Of a stretch of DNA of 27,685 nt, positions 14,801-24,004 are shown in pieces (position 1 is the stretch's first letter; every line of letters begins with the position of its first letter). The DNA is taken from positions 1 to 27,685 of the IMG/VR virus record IMGVR_UViG_3300020187_000164, one strand, 5' to 3'. The notes under the pieces were generated by a model. That model was not told the origin of the DNA. It saw nothing but the letters and a program-made list of their open reading frames with translations, and ran no database searches. The stretch comes from a virus. The translations under genes and the position numbers were made by a program.

Positions 14801-17800
14801 GATTATTTAGAGGTAGCATTTTCTCCATCAAATCAAATTAATGACGATATTAATGCTCAATTAGGGTACTTTAACTTAGGTGAGTTCATTGGAGATCCAA
14901 GATTTGTTTCTTCATCCTTATACACTTACCCTGATCTAGACAGATTAAGAAATGCATATTTTGAAAAATATATGGATAGCTACGATGTAGTTGATTTTGT
15001 TAGGTTAATTAAATTCTTTGATAATTCATTATTTAAAATGATTAAAGACTTTACTCCGGCTAGAACTAGTTTATCTTCTGGTGTGGTAGTAAAACAACAT
15101 ATCTTAGAAAGAAATAGACAAAGACCGGCACAAGTAACATCATCATTACATGATTATGAAGGTTTAGTAGTAAATGCACCTAAAGACTATTCATCAGGTT
15201 CATCAGATTTTCCACAATATTCAACCCAAGGTTCTTCTATATATAAATTTAGTGGTGGAACGGGTGGTTCATTTGAAAGGTTTAATGGTGAACAAACATA
15301 TGGAATACCATTATATGGTCAAATGTTAGGTAGAGATGGAGGAATCCCATTTACTGGTACAGAATTAGAAGGCAATATTATAAGTAATAGCGTTTTGCAA
15401 CCTATGAATAATGGTACTTTTAATGGAATTATAAATGGGGTTATTAAAAGTTCTGGATTCTACCCTGTAAATAAACCAAATTCTTATATTTTGGGTACTA
15501 TTAATTTAGAAATTAAAATTAATGGTGGTGTATTTACGGATATTTCAGTGTTTTCTACAACCTCTAATAATATGCTTCTTAGCCCAGGGAATACTATTAC
15601 AATACCTGGTACCTCTTTTGGTCAACCTCAAGGAGAAATTGTTATTGAACTAACACCTTCAGTAATAACCCCATCTCCTTTTTGGAATGCAACATTACCT
15701 TATAATAGATTTGGTGTAACACAAAGCTGGCAAGATGGAAATGAAGGATCAATATTAAATACAACTAACTTTAATCAAAGTAGTTCACAATATATTAGTG
15801 GATCATATTTAGGCCCTAGAAAATTCACAAAAGATAACCAATCAGAATTTTATGATGGTATCTTTAGTGGCTCTATGATAATAGTAACAACACAGTCCTT
15901 AAATCCCGATTGTGATCCATATTTAAATGCTAATGATACACCTGTAGTATATAAACCTATATTTTTTGGATTACCAACACCAAATAACGCAGGACAAGAG
16001 GCAGTAGTAACCCAAGAGAGTTTTAATAATCAATTAAATTCCCCACCTTCAGGATATGCGTGGATTGCATCTCAAGTAACTAATGTTGGAGGGGGAGGAA
16101 TCCAACAAGTACAAACTATTAAATTAAGTCAAAATGATATTACAGGAACAGAAGTAATTAATTATTTAGATGATTTTGACAATTTAAGAATTATATTTGG
16201 TGACGCTACAATACCTTATAATGAAACTGCAACCGAATATATTATAACTGGTAGAACACTTTTTGCAGATCATATTATATTACAAGTATCCCAAACAGAA
16301 GGAAATAATTATTTCCAAACTATTAGTGATTCTATATCTCCAATAGATTATTACCCAATTACAAGTTCAGTTAGTGGAGGTTCAATGCAATGGAGTTTAA
16401 CCCAAGCTACAGATTATCATACCCCTTTAGTAAATTCTGGAAGTAATGATAACAACCAACAAGGTGTATTTTTAAATACTCAAGAAAATACACAAGAACA
16501 AAATTTCTTTTATTATAATAACAATACACCTTTAGCTAAAGATGCATTAGGTTTCTTTAATCCGGGCACACAGGGAACAACTACTAGTAAAATATTTGGG
16601 TTAGGTTTTTATAAAAACGGTGCTTATACTATACCATATACACCAAATATTCCTTGGTATATAGAGGCTACAATTAAATATAGTGCATCTTTTAACGCTG
16701 ATGCTGAAGGTGAAATAACTGATGGAGGAATTTACCATAAAGGAACCAGCTACATCGAAAACTCTACTTTAACAAATCAAAACTTTTTATTAGAAAATAA
16801 TAGTACATATGGATTTTATGTTAGTACTCAGGATTTTGATTCAGCAGTTTTAGCAACAGCAGCATCAGATCTTACCACTTCAGATAACCAAATATTTTAT
16901 TCAGGAAATAATCCATTTTATCCTTTATCCAATATAATTAGTAACCCAGCACTTTATTCAGATTCTAGTTTATCAACCCCTATAACTCTTATCTCGGGTA
17001 AATATTATAAAGTCTCTAATTTATTTGAAACAAATGGTACAGATCAAGATTATTTTGTTATAAAAATTGCAAATGTAAATGGTACACTAAAAGGACTTTT
17101 ACAAACTGGTAATAGACGACCAGCTATCGGTAAAGCAGCAACTAAATCCTTAATTGTATTAGGTGAAACTAAAGAATATTTTAGACCTGCTCCTAGAAGT
17201 GTATCTGGACTAGGTCAAGTATTATTTAATGGTAATAATTACAGAGCTAACATCCCAGGTAATTCAGGTTCCGGAGTTCCTGTAACAACATATGGTGGTC
17301 ACCCCAAATTTAAGGTAGGAACTACAAATTCTATGGACTGGTCCTTCCCAAAATTAAAAATAAAAGGAACAGACCCAGGATTAAGTGGGGGAGGAACAGC
17401 AGGTTTAATCCCATTTTCCGGTAGTTTGGCTTTATTTAATAATTCTGATTTTGATGTTAATTTTTCAGCTTTTGGGGGTGGTAGTACTAATTATACAGAT
17501 TTTTTAGAGGTTACTCAAAACCTCTCAATTAATCGAAAAGGAACAGGATATCAGTATGATGGGTCTATTTATGTAAAATGGAATGGAACTAATGGTTTAG
17601 CAACTGATATATACGAAGGTGCTTCACCCCCAGGTGGACAACAAGGTTTTGATAGATACAGTGGTAATACTAGTGTAGAAGTATACGCTACAATTGATGC
17701 AAATAATACATTTGCTGATTTTAAAGTAGAACTTATTGAGCAAATATGGAATGGATCTACCACCTCCCCTATTTTTGGACTTGAAAATGTATTAATGACC

Positions 17801-20800
17801 CGAACTTCTACTAATGGTGTAGTGGAATTTAATGGAGATCTTGCAGATTTATTTAATACCCTAAATGGTTTAGTACGAGTAACAGGTTCACCAACCTACT
17901 CCAGATTTCTTTGGAGAGTACAAAATAATGACAATAATTCTCAAGACTATGAATTTCAATTAGATGAATTTAATTGCCAAGTTAAATACTTCCAAACTGC
18001 ACAATCAACTACCGAAGTAAGCTACCCATATAATGGTGGTTTTGGTGAGATGTGGAGAGGAGCTTATAACACCCCCAATTTAAGAGGTTTTCAAAGTGGA
18101 GATCAAAACCAATTTCTTGCTGGAGGTTCAACCGGAAATTATTATTCTGAATGTGTAGTTAATGTTTATTTAAAAAGAACAGGATCAGATGTTAACGGAG
18201 ATTATGATTATATTATAACATCATCTGTTTATGACCCCGCAACAGGAGAGGGTGGGTACTCAGGTTCAATACACTCAGGATCAACAATAAATTTTCAAGA
18301 TGATTTCCCAGTAACTGTTTTTAATGATAATCCTCCTTCTGCTACTACAATGTCTACATATACCAACCCAGGAGATATGTATTATGTAGAATATGAATTT
18401 ATGGATTACAAACCTGGGGTACTTGGTGGGATACCACAATTAGGACAGTTTGTAGGATTTCAGACTTCAAATGTTTCCCCTCAAGAAACACAAATAGATA
18501 TTACCTCAACAGGACCTGGTGGGGCAAGTGGTAATTTTGATCTTACACCAAGTGTTCTTTTAAGAACTTCAAGTCTTTTTCCATCCCCTGTAGATACAGG
18601 TACGGAAGTTTTTAGACAGTCTTGGGTTGTACCAAGTCAAGCCTCTGTATCAACAGCAACAGTTTCAGGAATTTATAATGGTAATTTTAGTGCTAATGAC
18701 ATTCATAGATTTTCTATAGAAGTAGCTAAAGGAAATAATTTAGGTTCTGGGTTAGTAATACAAGAATTTACAGCAAGTATATTTCCTGCAAATTCAATGT
18801 GGGCACCTATTCCTGATCCTTCATCATATGGTAATTTTAGAGCACCAATTAATACTGAATTTATAGTTCCAACTTATTATGCTGGTGCCTTACCATTTAA
18901 CTTAGCGTTAGATTGTCAACCTTTATTAAATAACTACATCTTACAAAGACCAAGTGAATATATAATGGATGTAGATTATACAAATGAATCAGGACCTATT
19001 ATACCAGTAAATCAGGAACAAATATTAGAAAATAAAGCAGTTAAAGCCGCAGTACCAGATTCTAACTATACTTCACTACGTTCTATAAACCCAAGATATG
19101 ATGGTGTAAAATCAACAAGTAAAAAATTAAATGTTTGGAGTGTAGGAGATACAGGTACATATGGTAAAAACCCAACAATAGAATTAAGAGATGCATTTTT
19201 CGGGTATTTTAATGATATATCAGATCCATATCCAAATATTAATGCTTTAACTCAAGTTAATGTAAACTATTTAATTGATGAACAAGGTAATGCTTTACCA
19301 CCTTCATTAAATGATCAACTTAGTATTGATACTTTTGATGCTGTTTTTCCAAATACAACAGTAGGTAAATTAGCAATTAAGGATGGAAAAAATAGATATA
19401 CTTCTTTTTCAGCTCCTGCACCTATTAGTCGTACAATGGAATATGTAACACCTATATGTTATTCACAAAATTCCGGAAACAATTATAGTACTTCAATTCC
19501 ATTATCTGGATCTGGATATATTTCAAGATATGATAATAATGATGAAAATTCAGTAAAATTTGGTCAATTCTCAGCTGCTGGTACAAGTTCAATTTCGAAT
19601 GGTAACCCTATTGATCAGCAATCAGTAAGTTATAGAATTAACCCTACTGAAGCTATTACCACACCTGCACCAGAGGTTGTAGATGTTTATAATATAGCAG
19701 GACATGAGGGTACAGCTTGGTACAACCCTGATGGTACTCTTGGATGGAATCAAGGCGTAGGACAAGAATTAACCAACCAACAAATTGTATCAATCCAACA
19801 TTCTGTTGTAACCACTTTTGTAAGTGAAACAAATGGAGTAAGAGATGAATTAGATTTAACATTTAAAATGTTTACGGGTTCAAATGCTGATACACAAATA
19901 CCATTTAACCTTGAAGGTATTGATTGTAAGGTATATACAGAAACAGGTCAGGTTTATTTACTCCAAGATGTAGATACTTATGGTTGGTTTACTTATGAAA
20001 ATTTACCTACTTCACAAATATTAAAAGATAGAATAGGTTCTCTCCTGGGTATTAATAGATGGAGATGGTCAAGAGTACCTATCCCAGGAGGAGGAATTGT
20101 ATGTAAAGTTGATTGGGAAATGTTTGAAACTTTATTTGACTTAGGTTTAATGAGAGAAAGATCACCTAAAAATGGATCAGGGGTTCAAGCCTTAGAATGG
20201 ATATTTAAAGCTAATTCCGGAAATTATAACATAAAATCAGGTGATGAAATTAGATGGGAATTTTCAGGTTCATTTAAAGATGCTAGAGGTGGTTACCGTC
20301 AAGGTTATTTCTTCCCTAATTCATATGAAGGAGCTTATACACCTGCTATGATAAAAGGTATGGGTGCTAATGATTACTTATTAGATGAAGCTAATAAAGC
20401 AGCAGCACCTTATTGGGTATTTTCCGGATCAAATGATTATTCATTTATAGAAATGCAATCTCCAAACTTTAATGAAGCATATGGTACTGGATTTTACCAA
20501 GGTGATTTACCTTACGAACCAGGATTTTCAGAATATTTTCCTGGGAACGTAGAGCCAAAAACAACTTCTTTTGATAAAATTGAAAACCCTATAGAATTTA
20601 AAGAAGGTGATGAAATAAGATTTGGTAATAATGAATCTTTTGCATATACTGTTTTAGAAGTATTTGCACCTTCTGAAAATGTTAATAGTAGTGGGGCAGC
20701 TAGAGTTAAACTTAGACTAAATAGACCAGTAGACACTTCAATTAATAAAGATTTCTTTTTAGTTAGAAGAAAAGTTCCATCTCCTCAGTCTCTTTATTTG

Positions 20801-21079
20801 GAAACCCCATTTCCTTATGGTATATTATCAAGTGGAAGTGTTAGTAAAACAATTTTATCTACAGGTTCAGTTGATTTTGCTTTAACATCTTCGGGTGCTG
20901 CACAAACAGGATCATTCCCTCTTATTGATGGGGATGGTTTATATACAGGTTCAATAAGTGAAGTAGAAGCATTATCAACACCAGGTATTTTATACCCAGA
21001 TTTCCCAACGGAATATCTAATACAAAGTGCATCTATAATAGTAAATGATTTAATTTCTAAAGGAATAATAGAATCTTAA
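11861..21079 (+). CDS. Giant multidomain virion protein (3072 residues)
   Basis: One uninterrupted frame of 3072 codons, a third of the window. Residues 1-~330 are beta-rich. Residues ~400-600 are helical and tail-associated in style (DWLYNSIPEYLRDDPANRNY; IYKRIYHNIPYLLKTKGTIA; LITSYGIPDTILRISEFGG). Residues ~635-845 look like a concanavalin/LamG sandwich (VGTVQFRFKSHG, SFQEYRMYTPMISESNFFDY). Next comes a helical conserved block at ~1026-1090 (FDNSLFKMIKDFTPARTSL, VVVKQHILERNR). The remainder is long beta-rich Ser/Thr/Asn/Gly sequence with one conserved-looking island, RPSEYIMDVDYTNESG (~2364). I recall the N-terminal and 1026-1090 motifs from large structural proteins of environmental T4-like phages. 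A baseplate-peripheral protein that anchors or is itself an adhesin is likely. No terminator or late decamer precedes it; it is 30 bases after the coiled-coil gene. Confidence 0.7.
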   Translation: MKLETTITPISPDTFEYQTYSNSDENLIIQSELDTVFSSSIDYIEYYIYDQNKDLIYPNETLPLLDYDVREGDVLLNPSSNLESLGFDIGVYNISYSFYRKRAASSISQKYFISSISSDRTEIRLDSNIIENSDIISSVNDFIQYRESSTYFVDFYLNFGNNKVTIANNIKLETEEGVDPTVLIKLYEPLPLEFSNKSELWIVELLSSPQAYKVDFPFEPTIEEDFTYIAGPNYNLNIIGETASPGEQFSYNTLINSDLTSSINQIQSLLNEKEINININYENFGNFVNFSSAKTRLENFYYKVDLIQSSSEQLTNFLDQVATDTTLTNAYSSSVASLTGAIDKIIKNFDGYEYFLYFNSGSSTSYPKSNTEPPFILYPTSNPEVQTWITSSLATAANYDENNRDWLYNSIPEYLRDDPANRNYELFVDMVGQYYDNVWTYTKDITNKFDADNRLDYGISKDLVSDAIKDFAIKLYSNNFNTDDLFTAFLGLTPSGSAFPFPNITGSVVDGGGNLDIPTGYEYVDTKISASNDIVPLDDVNKSIYKRIYHNIPYLLKTKGTIAGLRALITSYGIPDTILRISEFGGKDRNESQDYDLKQDVFNYSFDTGEDSDNFVSSSMVPNTLFPNQDSGNDQVGTVQFRFKSHGIPSAENNIASSDIRYSQSLWLTDRTPLEPTWNDNALGAAVVLEYTGSGFVSGSYSGSIASPYDTWGTLKFYPDIVYSPDVSCSIYAPFFNEDWWSVQLTYNGGGQAGASTVTASLFAANEIDGKIGFSGSDEKLNLDGRSWNRSEHFKINDNANHVINNTTYTPFSGSFQEYRMYTPMISESNFFDYTVNPYSNEGNGINSTPDQQFFRAALGSQLDTGSRTSIHPRVTGSDVQITQSFSNGNSSFYIETTFDPWVTNVEDIFQDQAPVGIKNRITDKIQTEKTILSEAPYGFPNPTASVPEISSLNNDTQTLSPMESMQELSFISQSYTPNVDYLEVAFSPSNQINDDINAQLGYFNLGEFIGDPRFVSSSLYTYPDLDRLRNAYFEKYMDSYDVVDFVRLIKFFDNSLFKMIKDFTPARTSLSSGVVVKQHILERNRQRPAQVTSSLHDYEGLVVNAPKDYSSGSSDFPQYSTQGSSIYKFSGGTGGSFERFNGEQTYGIPLYGQMLGRDGGIPFTGTELEGNIISNSVLQPMNNGTFNGIINGVIKSSGFYPVNKPNSYILGTINLEIKINGGVFTDISVFSTTSNNMLLSPGNTITIPGTSFGQPQGEIVIELTPSVITPSPFWNATLPYNRFGVTQSWQDGNEGSILNTTNFNQSSSQYISGSYLGPRKFTKDNQSEFYDGIFSGSMIIVTTQSLNPDCDPYLNANDTPVVYKPIFFGLPTPNNAGQEAVVTQESFNNQLNSPPSGYAWIASQVTNVGGGGIQQVQTIKLSQNDITGTEVINYLDDFDNLRIIFGDATIPYNETATEYIITGRTLFADHIILQVSQTEGNNYFQTISDSISPIDYYPITSSVSGGSMQWSLTQATDYHTPLVNSGSNDNNQQGVFLNTQENTQEQNFFYYNNNTPLAKDALGFFNPGTQGTTTSKIFGLGFYKNGAYTIPYTPNIPWYIEATIKYSASFNADAEGEITDGGIYHKGTSYIENSTLTNQNFLLENNSTYGFYVSTQDFDSAVLATAASDLTTSDNQIFYSGNNPFYPLSNIISNPALYSDSSLSTPITLISGKYYKVSNLFETNGTDQDYFVIKIANVNGTLKGLLQTGNRRPAIGKAATKSLIVLGETKEYFRPAPRSVSGLGQVLFNGNNYRANIPGNSGSGVPVTTYGGHPKFKVGTTNSMDWSFPKLKIKGTDPGLSGGGTAGLIPFSGSLALFNNSDFDVNFSAFGGGSTNYTDFLEVTQNLSINRKGTGYQYDGSIYVKWNGTNGLATDIYEGASPPGGQQGFDRYSGNTSVEVYATIDANNTFADFKVELIEQIWNGSTTSPIFGLENVLMTRTSTNGVVEFNGDLADLFNTLNGLVRVTGSPTYSRFLWRVQNNDNNSQDYEFQLDEFNCQVKYFQTAQSTTEVSYPYNGGFGEMWRGAYNTPNLRGFQSGDQNQFLAGGSTGNYYSECVVNVYLKRTGSDVNGDYDYIITSSVYDPATGEGGYSGSIHSGSTINFQDDFPVTVFNDNPPSATTMSTYTNPGDMYYVEYEFMDYKPGVLGGIPQLGQFVGFQTSNVSPQETQIDITSTGPGGASGNFDLTPSVLLRTSSLFPSPVDTGTEVFRQSWVVPSQASVSTATVSGIYNGNFSANDIHRFSIEVAKGNNLGSGLVIQEFTASIFPANSMWAPIPDPSSYGNFRAPINTEFIVPTYYAGALPFNLALDCQPLLNNYILQRPSEYIMDVDYTNESGPIIPVNQEQILENKAVKAAVPDSNYTSLRSINPRYDGVKSTSKKLNVWSVGDTGTYGKNPTIELRDAFFGYFNDISDPYPNINALTQVNVNYLIDEQGNALPPSLNDQLSIDTFDAVFPNTTVGKLAIKDGKNRYTSFSAPAPISRTMEYVTPICYSQNSGNNYSTSIPLSGSGYISRYDNNDENSVKFGQFSAAGTSSISNGNPIDQQSVSYRINPTEAITTPAPEVVDVYNIAGHEGTAWYNPDGTLGWNQGVGQELTNQQIVSIQHSVVTTFVSETNGVRDELDLTFKMFTGSNADTQIPFNLEGIDCKVYTETGQVYLLQDVDTYGWFTYENLPTSQILKDRIGSLLGINRWRWSRVPIPGGGIVCKVDWEMFETLFDLGLMRERSPKNGSGVQALEWIFKANSGNYNIKSGDEIRWEFSGSFKDARGGYRQGYFFPNSYEGAYTPAMIKGMGANDYLLDEANKAAAPYWVFSGSNDYSFIEMQSPNFNEAYGTGFYQGDLPYEPGFSEYFPGNVEPKTTSFDKIENPIEFKEGDEIRFGNNESFAYTVLEVFAPSENVNSSGAARVKLRLNRPVDTSINKDFFLVRRKVPSPQSLYLETPFPYGILSSGSVSKTILSTGSVDFALTSSGAAQTGSFPLIDGDGLYTGSISEVEALSTPGILYPDFPTEYLIQSASIIVNDLISKGIIES

Positions 21080-21088
21080 AAAGAATAC

Positions 21089-21098
21089 ATATTTATAA
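21089..21098 (+). promoter_or_regulatory. Candidate late promoter ATATTTATAA (copy 4)
   Basis: An exact decamer ten bases after the giant gene's stop and 30 bases before the ATG at 21129. A second, near-perfect copy at 21108-21117 has the usual spacing to the start, so this one may be a spare or an upstream start site. Confidence 0.5.
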
Positions 21099-21107
21099 CA
21101 TATAACA

Positions 21108-21117
21108 ATATTTATAT
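21108..21117 (+). promoter_or_regulatory. Candidate late promoter ATATTTATAT (copy 4b, one mismatch)
   Basis: This differs from the consensus decamer at the last base and ends 11 bases before the ATG at 21129, matching the 12-15 base spacing of the other copies. With 21089-21098 it makes a tandem pair. Confidence 0.5.
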
Positions 21118-21128
21118 AAAAACACAAC

Positions 21129-21797
21129 ATGGGATATTTAAATAACGCAGTAATAACAGTTGATGCTATCTTAACAACCAAAGGTAGAGAATTGTTAGCT
21201 AGAAATGATTCTTCATTTCAAATTACACAATTTGCATTAGGAGATGATGAAATTGATTATACATTATACAATCCAAATCACCCTTCGGGTTCAGCTTATT
21301 ATGGAGAGGCAATTGATAACATGCCTCTGCTAGAAGCATTTCCAAGTGAATTACAAATAATGAAATATAAGTTAACTACCTTACCTAGAGGTACAGCAAA
21401 ACTACCAGTATTAGATTTAGGTTTTGCCGCTATTACTCTAAAACAAGGTGCTCAATTAGCTGTAACACCTCAAACTCTAAATTATTTAGGTAATGAACAG
21501 GTATTTGAAACATCAGGATATAGTGCAACAATTGGAGATGTAAGATTAATGAATACATTTACAGGACAAGGTATCCAAACAGAAGCAGCAACATCAGCAA
21601 ATGCAACTGCAACACAAACACTTGGTACTAATGTAACAAAAACAATTATAGGTACTCAATTTAATTTAACTTCAACAACAGTTAATACATTATTTGGGTC
21701 AAATACTCAACTAAGAACAACATTAACAGTAACAGGGTTAGATAGTGGTGCACGTATAACAATTCCAGTAACAATAACTCAACAAGCATTAAAATAA
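21129..21797 (+). CDS. Conserved virion structural protein
   Basis: A 222-residue protein. The N-terminal half is well ordered: GYLNNAVITVDAILTTKGRE (2-21), QITQFALGDDEIDYTLYNP, GSAYYGEAIDNMPLLEAF and MKYKLTTLPRGTAKLP. I recall this combination from many environmental tailed phages, where it is labelled only as structural. The C-terminal half is Thr/Ala-rich and beta-like (TTLTVTGLDSGARITIPVTI), resembling an immunoglobulin-like or decorating domain. No enzymatic motif is visible. It heads a new transcription unit behind a tandem pair of late-type decamers, suggesting strong late expression. It may be a baseplate or fibre-attachment protein; its role is unknown to me. Confidence 0.62.
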   Translation: MGYLNNAVITVDAILTTKGRELLARNDSSFQITQFALGDDEIDYTLYNPNHPSGSAYYGEAIDNMPLLEAFPSELQIMKYKLTTLPRGTAKLPVLDLGFAAITLKQGAQLAVTPQTLNYLGNEQVFETSGYSATIGDVRLMNTFTGQGIQTEAATSANATATQTLGTNVTKTIIGTQFNLTSTTVNTLFGSNTQLRTTLTVTGLDSGARITIPVTITQQALK

Positions 21798-21803
21798 TAA
21801 AAT

Positions 21804-22886
21804 ATGGCATTTAAAAGATTAGATCCTGAAGATTTTATAGTAAGTTCCGATTCGGTAACTTCAACAGTATGGAGTAATAATTCCCCATCACTTAATACCT
21901 ATTTTTCATCTTCAACACAAAAAGAAGGAACATCAGGTCCTTATTATTTAAATGTGTACCAAGCAGATTCCACAACAGATGAAGCTGCAGTACAATTTCA
22001 AATAGCATATGCTAATAAAAATGGTGGGGGTGGTGTAAATTTTGACTCCTCAGTACCCGGAAAATCTCCAACAACAACTATTTATGGGCAATACAGAACA
22101 TTAGTATTAGAAGATGAAAATTCTAGTTTTGTTTGGGGAGACTCATATACAGGTAGTGCAGATAATGATTTTTATGTTATTAGTATTGAAAGAGCAAGAT
22201 ATAAACAATCTTTATTACCTGGTTCTTTAAATTTAGTATTATCAAGTTCAAATAATAACGCAGCAAATACTACTGTTGAATTAACAGATGATTCAAATAT
22301 GGTAACTCTACCAACTTATTATGGTACACAAAGAGCTTACCAATTAATCTCAGGATCAAATGGTAAATCATACCAAGCAATTGCTGGAGGAACAGGAACA
22401 GGGTATACATCTGATAATGGTTCTTATGGTTTAGTACTACCAGATATTTCTACTATACTATTAAACGCTGCAGCCTTAAATAATAATACAGGAACAGGTG
22501 GTGGTATAAACATTCAAACAGATTCTGATGTTGATAACTTTGGAGATAATCCAACTAGGTTATATGATGCCATAAGTGGTTCATTTGCATTTGAATCCAC
22601 CATACCTAATATATTTGAATTAAATTCTCAAGAAACACTAACATCAGATTATGTTTTCATTAGAGCAAGAAATTCAGAATATAACTACACAGAAAATCCA
22701 TCATTTATATCAGGGTCAACTGGTGAAGTAATTTATCCTTACTTTATAAATAATCCTCAAACCTTCCCAACAACTGTAGGTTTATATAATGATTCAAATG
22801 ATTTATTAGCTGTAGCTAAATTATCAAGACCAATACAAAAAGATTTTACAAAAGAAGCTCTAGTACGAGTGAAATTAGATTTCTAA
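21804..22886 (+). CDS. Virion structural protein, paralogue A
   Basis: A 360-residue beta-rich protein with a Ser/Thr/Asn/Gly composition typical of tail appendages. It starts FKRLDPEDFIVSSDSVTSTV and ends with NYTENPSFISGS ... TTVGLYNDSNDLLAVAKLSRPIQ. Both ends have counterparts in the next gene (QFNSQDLIISPFEV at the start; NYTQNPSSITGS and TTIGLYDGNSQLLAIGKLAKPLQ at the end), so the two arose by duplication. The central part (FVWGDSYTGSADNDFYVISI, then RARYKQSLLPGSLNLVLSS) is not shared by eye. It starts six bases after the previous stop behind AATAATAAAAT. It may be a baseplate or fibre-connector component, inferred from position just before the long fibre. Confidence 0.6.
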   Translation: MAFKRLDPEDFIVSSDSVTSTVWSNNSPSLNTYFSSSTQKEGTSGPYYLNVYQADSTTDEAAVQFQIAYANKNGGGGVNFDSSVPGKSPTTTIYGQYRTLVLEDENSSFVWGDSYTGSADNDFYVISIERARYKQSLLPGSLNLVLSSSNNNAANTTVELTDDSNMVTLPTYYGTQRAYQLISGSNGKSYQAIAGGTGTGYTSDNGSYGLVLPDISTILLNAAALNNNTGTGGGINIQTDSDVDNFGDNPTRLYDAISGSFAFESTIPNIFELNSQETLTSDYVFIRARNSEYNYTENPSFISGSTGEVIYPYFINNPQTFPTTVGLYNDSNDLLAVAKLSRPIQKDFTKEALVRVKLDF

Positions 22887-22891
22887 AATGA

Positions 22892-24001
22892 ATGAGCGCT
22901 TACAAACAATTCAATTCACAGGACTTAATAATATCTCCATTTGAGGTAAATAAATCTTTCTATTATGAAGGAAATGCTGCCCTAATTCAACCTGATGTTG
23001 AGATAGATAGATTTTTGGGTCGAAATGGTGATTATCTATTATCTGGTAGTATAATGACGGGTCAAATACCCGCGTATAAAAAACCACAGGTATTAGTATA
23101 TGATTCAATTCAACAACTATACTATCAAAATTATATATCAAGTAGTGGTGGATTTACTCAAGATGCAATTACTTCTAGTATTGTTATAGGAGCAACTCCT
23201 GAAGGAAATAGAAGAGTAGGTGCAGTACAAAATACTAATTACTACGATTACCCTCAAACTAGTTTATGGCCTAGTAGAAATTTCCCAACACCATCTCCTC
23301 TTACATCTTCGGTTCCCATCGGTGTAATTTCTATTCCATCAAAATTATGGGGTGATTATGTCCAACCACATTCTTTCTATTTAGAAGGAATTTCTGGTTC
23401 TATTAAAGATGATGGAGAAGGTAGATTATTATATAAATCAACAAATGAGAATTCCGTATATAATTACATGTCAGGTAATATAATATATGAACATGGTGTA
23501 GTAACAATTTTTGATTCACATTTACCTGGAGCAATAAGTTCTGGTGGTGGTGATCAAACTGATTTTTATGGTACTGCCATTTATGGAACTAGTTTATATG
23601 GTGGTAATTCTTCACCTTGGGGTGATACTTTAGAATTTATAGAATCTTGGGTATTAGAAGAGGTTACTATGTCTTTCTCTAGTTCTTATACTTTATATGA
23701 AACCCAATATAAAGCAACAATCTCAGAAAACGAATTTAATTATACACAAAATCCCAGTTCTATTACAGGCAGTCAAATTCCTACAGTATTTTCAAGTAAT
23801 AGTGATAGTACAAATTGGGAAAATACAGCATCTTCAGGTGTCCGTTTAGATACTATTACAGGATCATATTTTTCTCCTTACATAACAACTATAGGTTTAT
23901 ATGATGGTAATTCCCAGTTATTAGCAATAGGTAAATTAGCAAAACCCCTTCAATCTTCACAAACAACAGATACAACTATTTTGGTGAATATTGATAGGTA
24001 A
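22892..24001 (+). CDS. Virion structural protein, paralogue B
   Basis: A 369-residue beta-rich protein related to its upstream neighbour through the opening (YKQFNSQDLIISPFEVNKSF) and the C-terminal ~90 residues (NEFNYTQNPSSITGS, ITTIGLYDGNSQLLAIGKLA). The middle has Tyr/Ser/Gly-rich turns (DFYGTAIYGTSLYGGNSSPW) unlike paralogue A. An ATG four bases upstream (22888) opens another frame that stops after 18 codons, so 22892 is the start; it lies five bases after the preceding stop. Two neighbouring paralogues before a fibre gene would suit hetero-oligomeric connector subunits or specialised adaptor copies, which is inference. Confidence 0.6.
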   Translation: MSAYKQFNSQDLIISPFEVNKSFYYEGNAALIQPDVEIDRFLGRNGDYLLSGSIMTGQIPAYKKPQVLVYDSIQQLYYQNYISSSGGFTQDAITSSIVIGATPEGNRRVGAVQNTNYYDYPQTSLWPSRNFPTPSPLTSSVPIGVISIPSKLWGDYVQPHSFYLEGISGSIKDDGEGRLLYKSTNENSVYNYMSGNIIYEHGVVTIFDSHLPGAISSGGGDQTDFYGTAIYGTSLYGGNSSPWGDTLEFIESWVLEEVTMSFSSSYTLYETQYKATISENEFNYTQNPSSITGSQIPTVFSSNSDSTNWENTASSGVRLDTITGSYFSPYITTIGLYDGNSQLLAIGKLAKPLQSSQTTDTTILVNIDR

Positions 24002-24004
24002 GTT

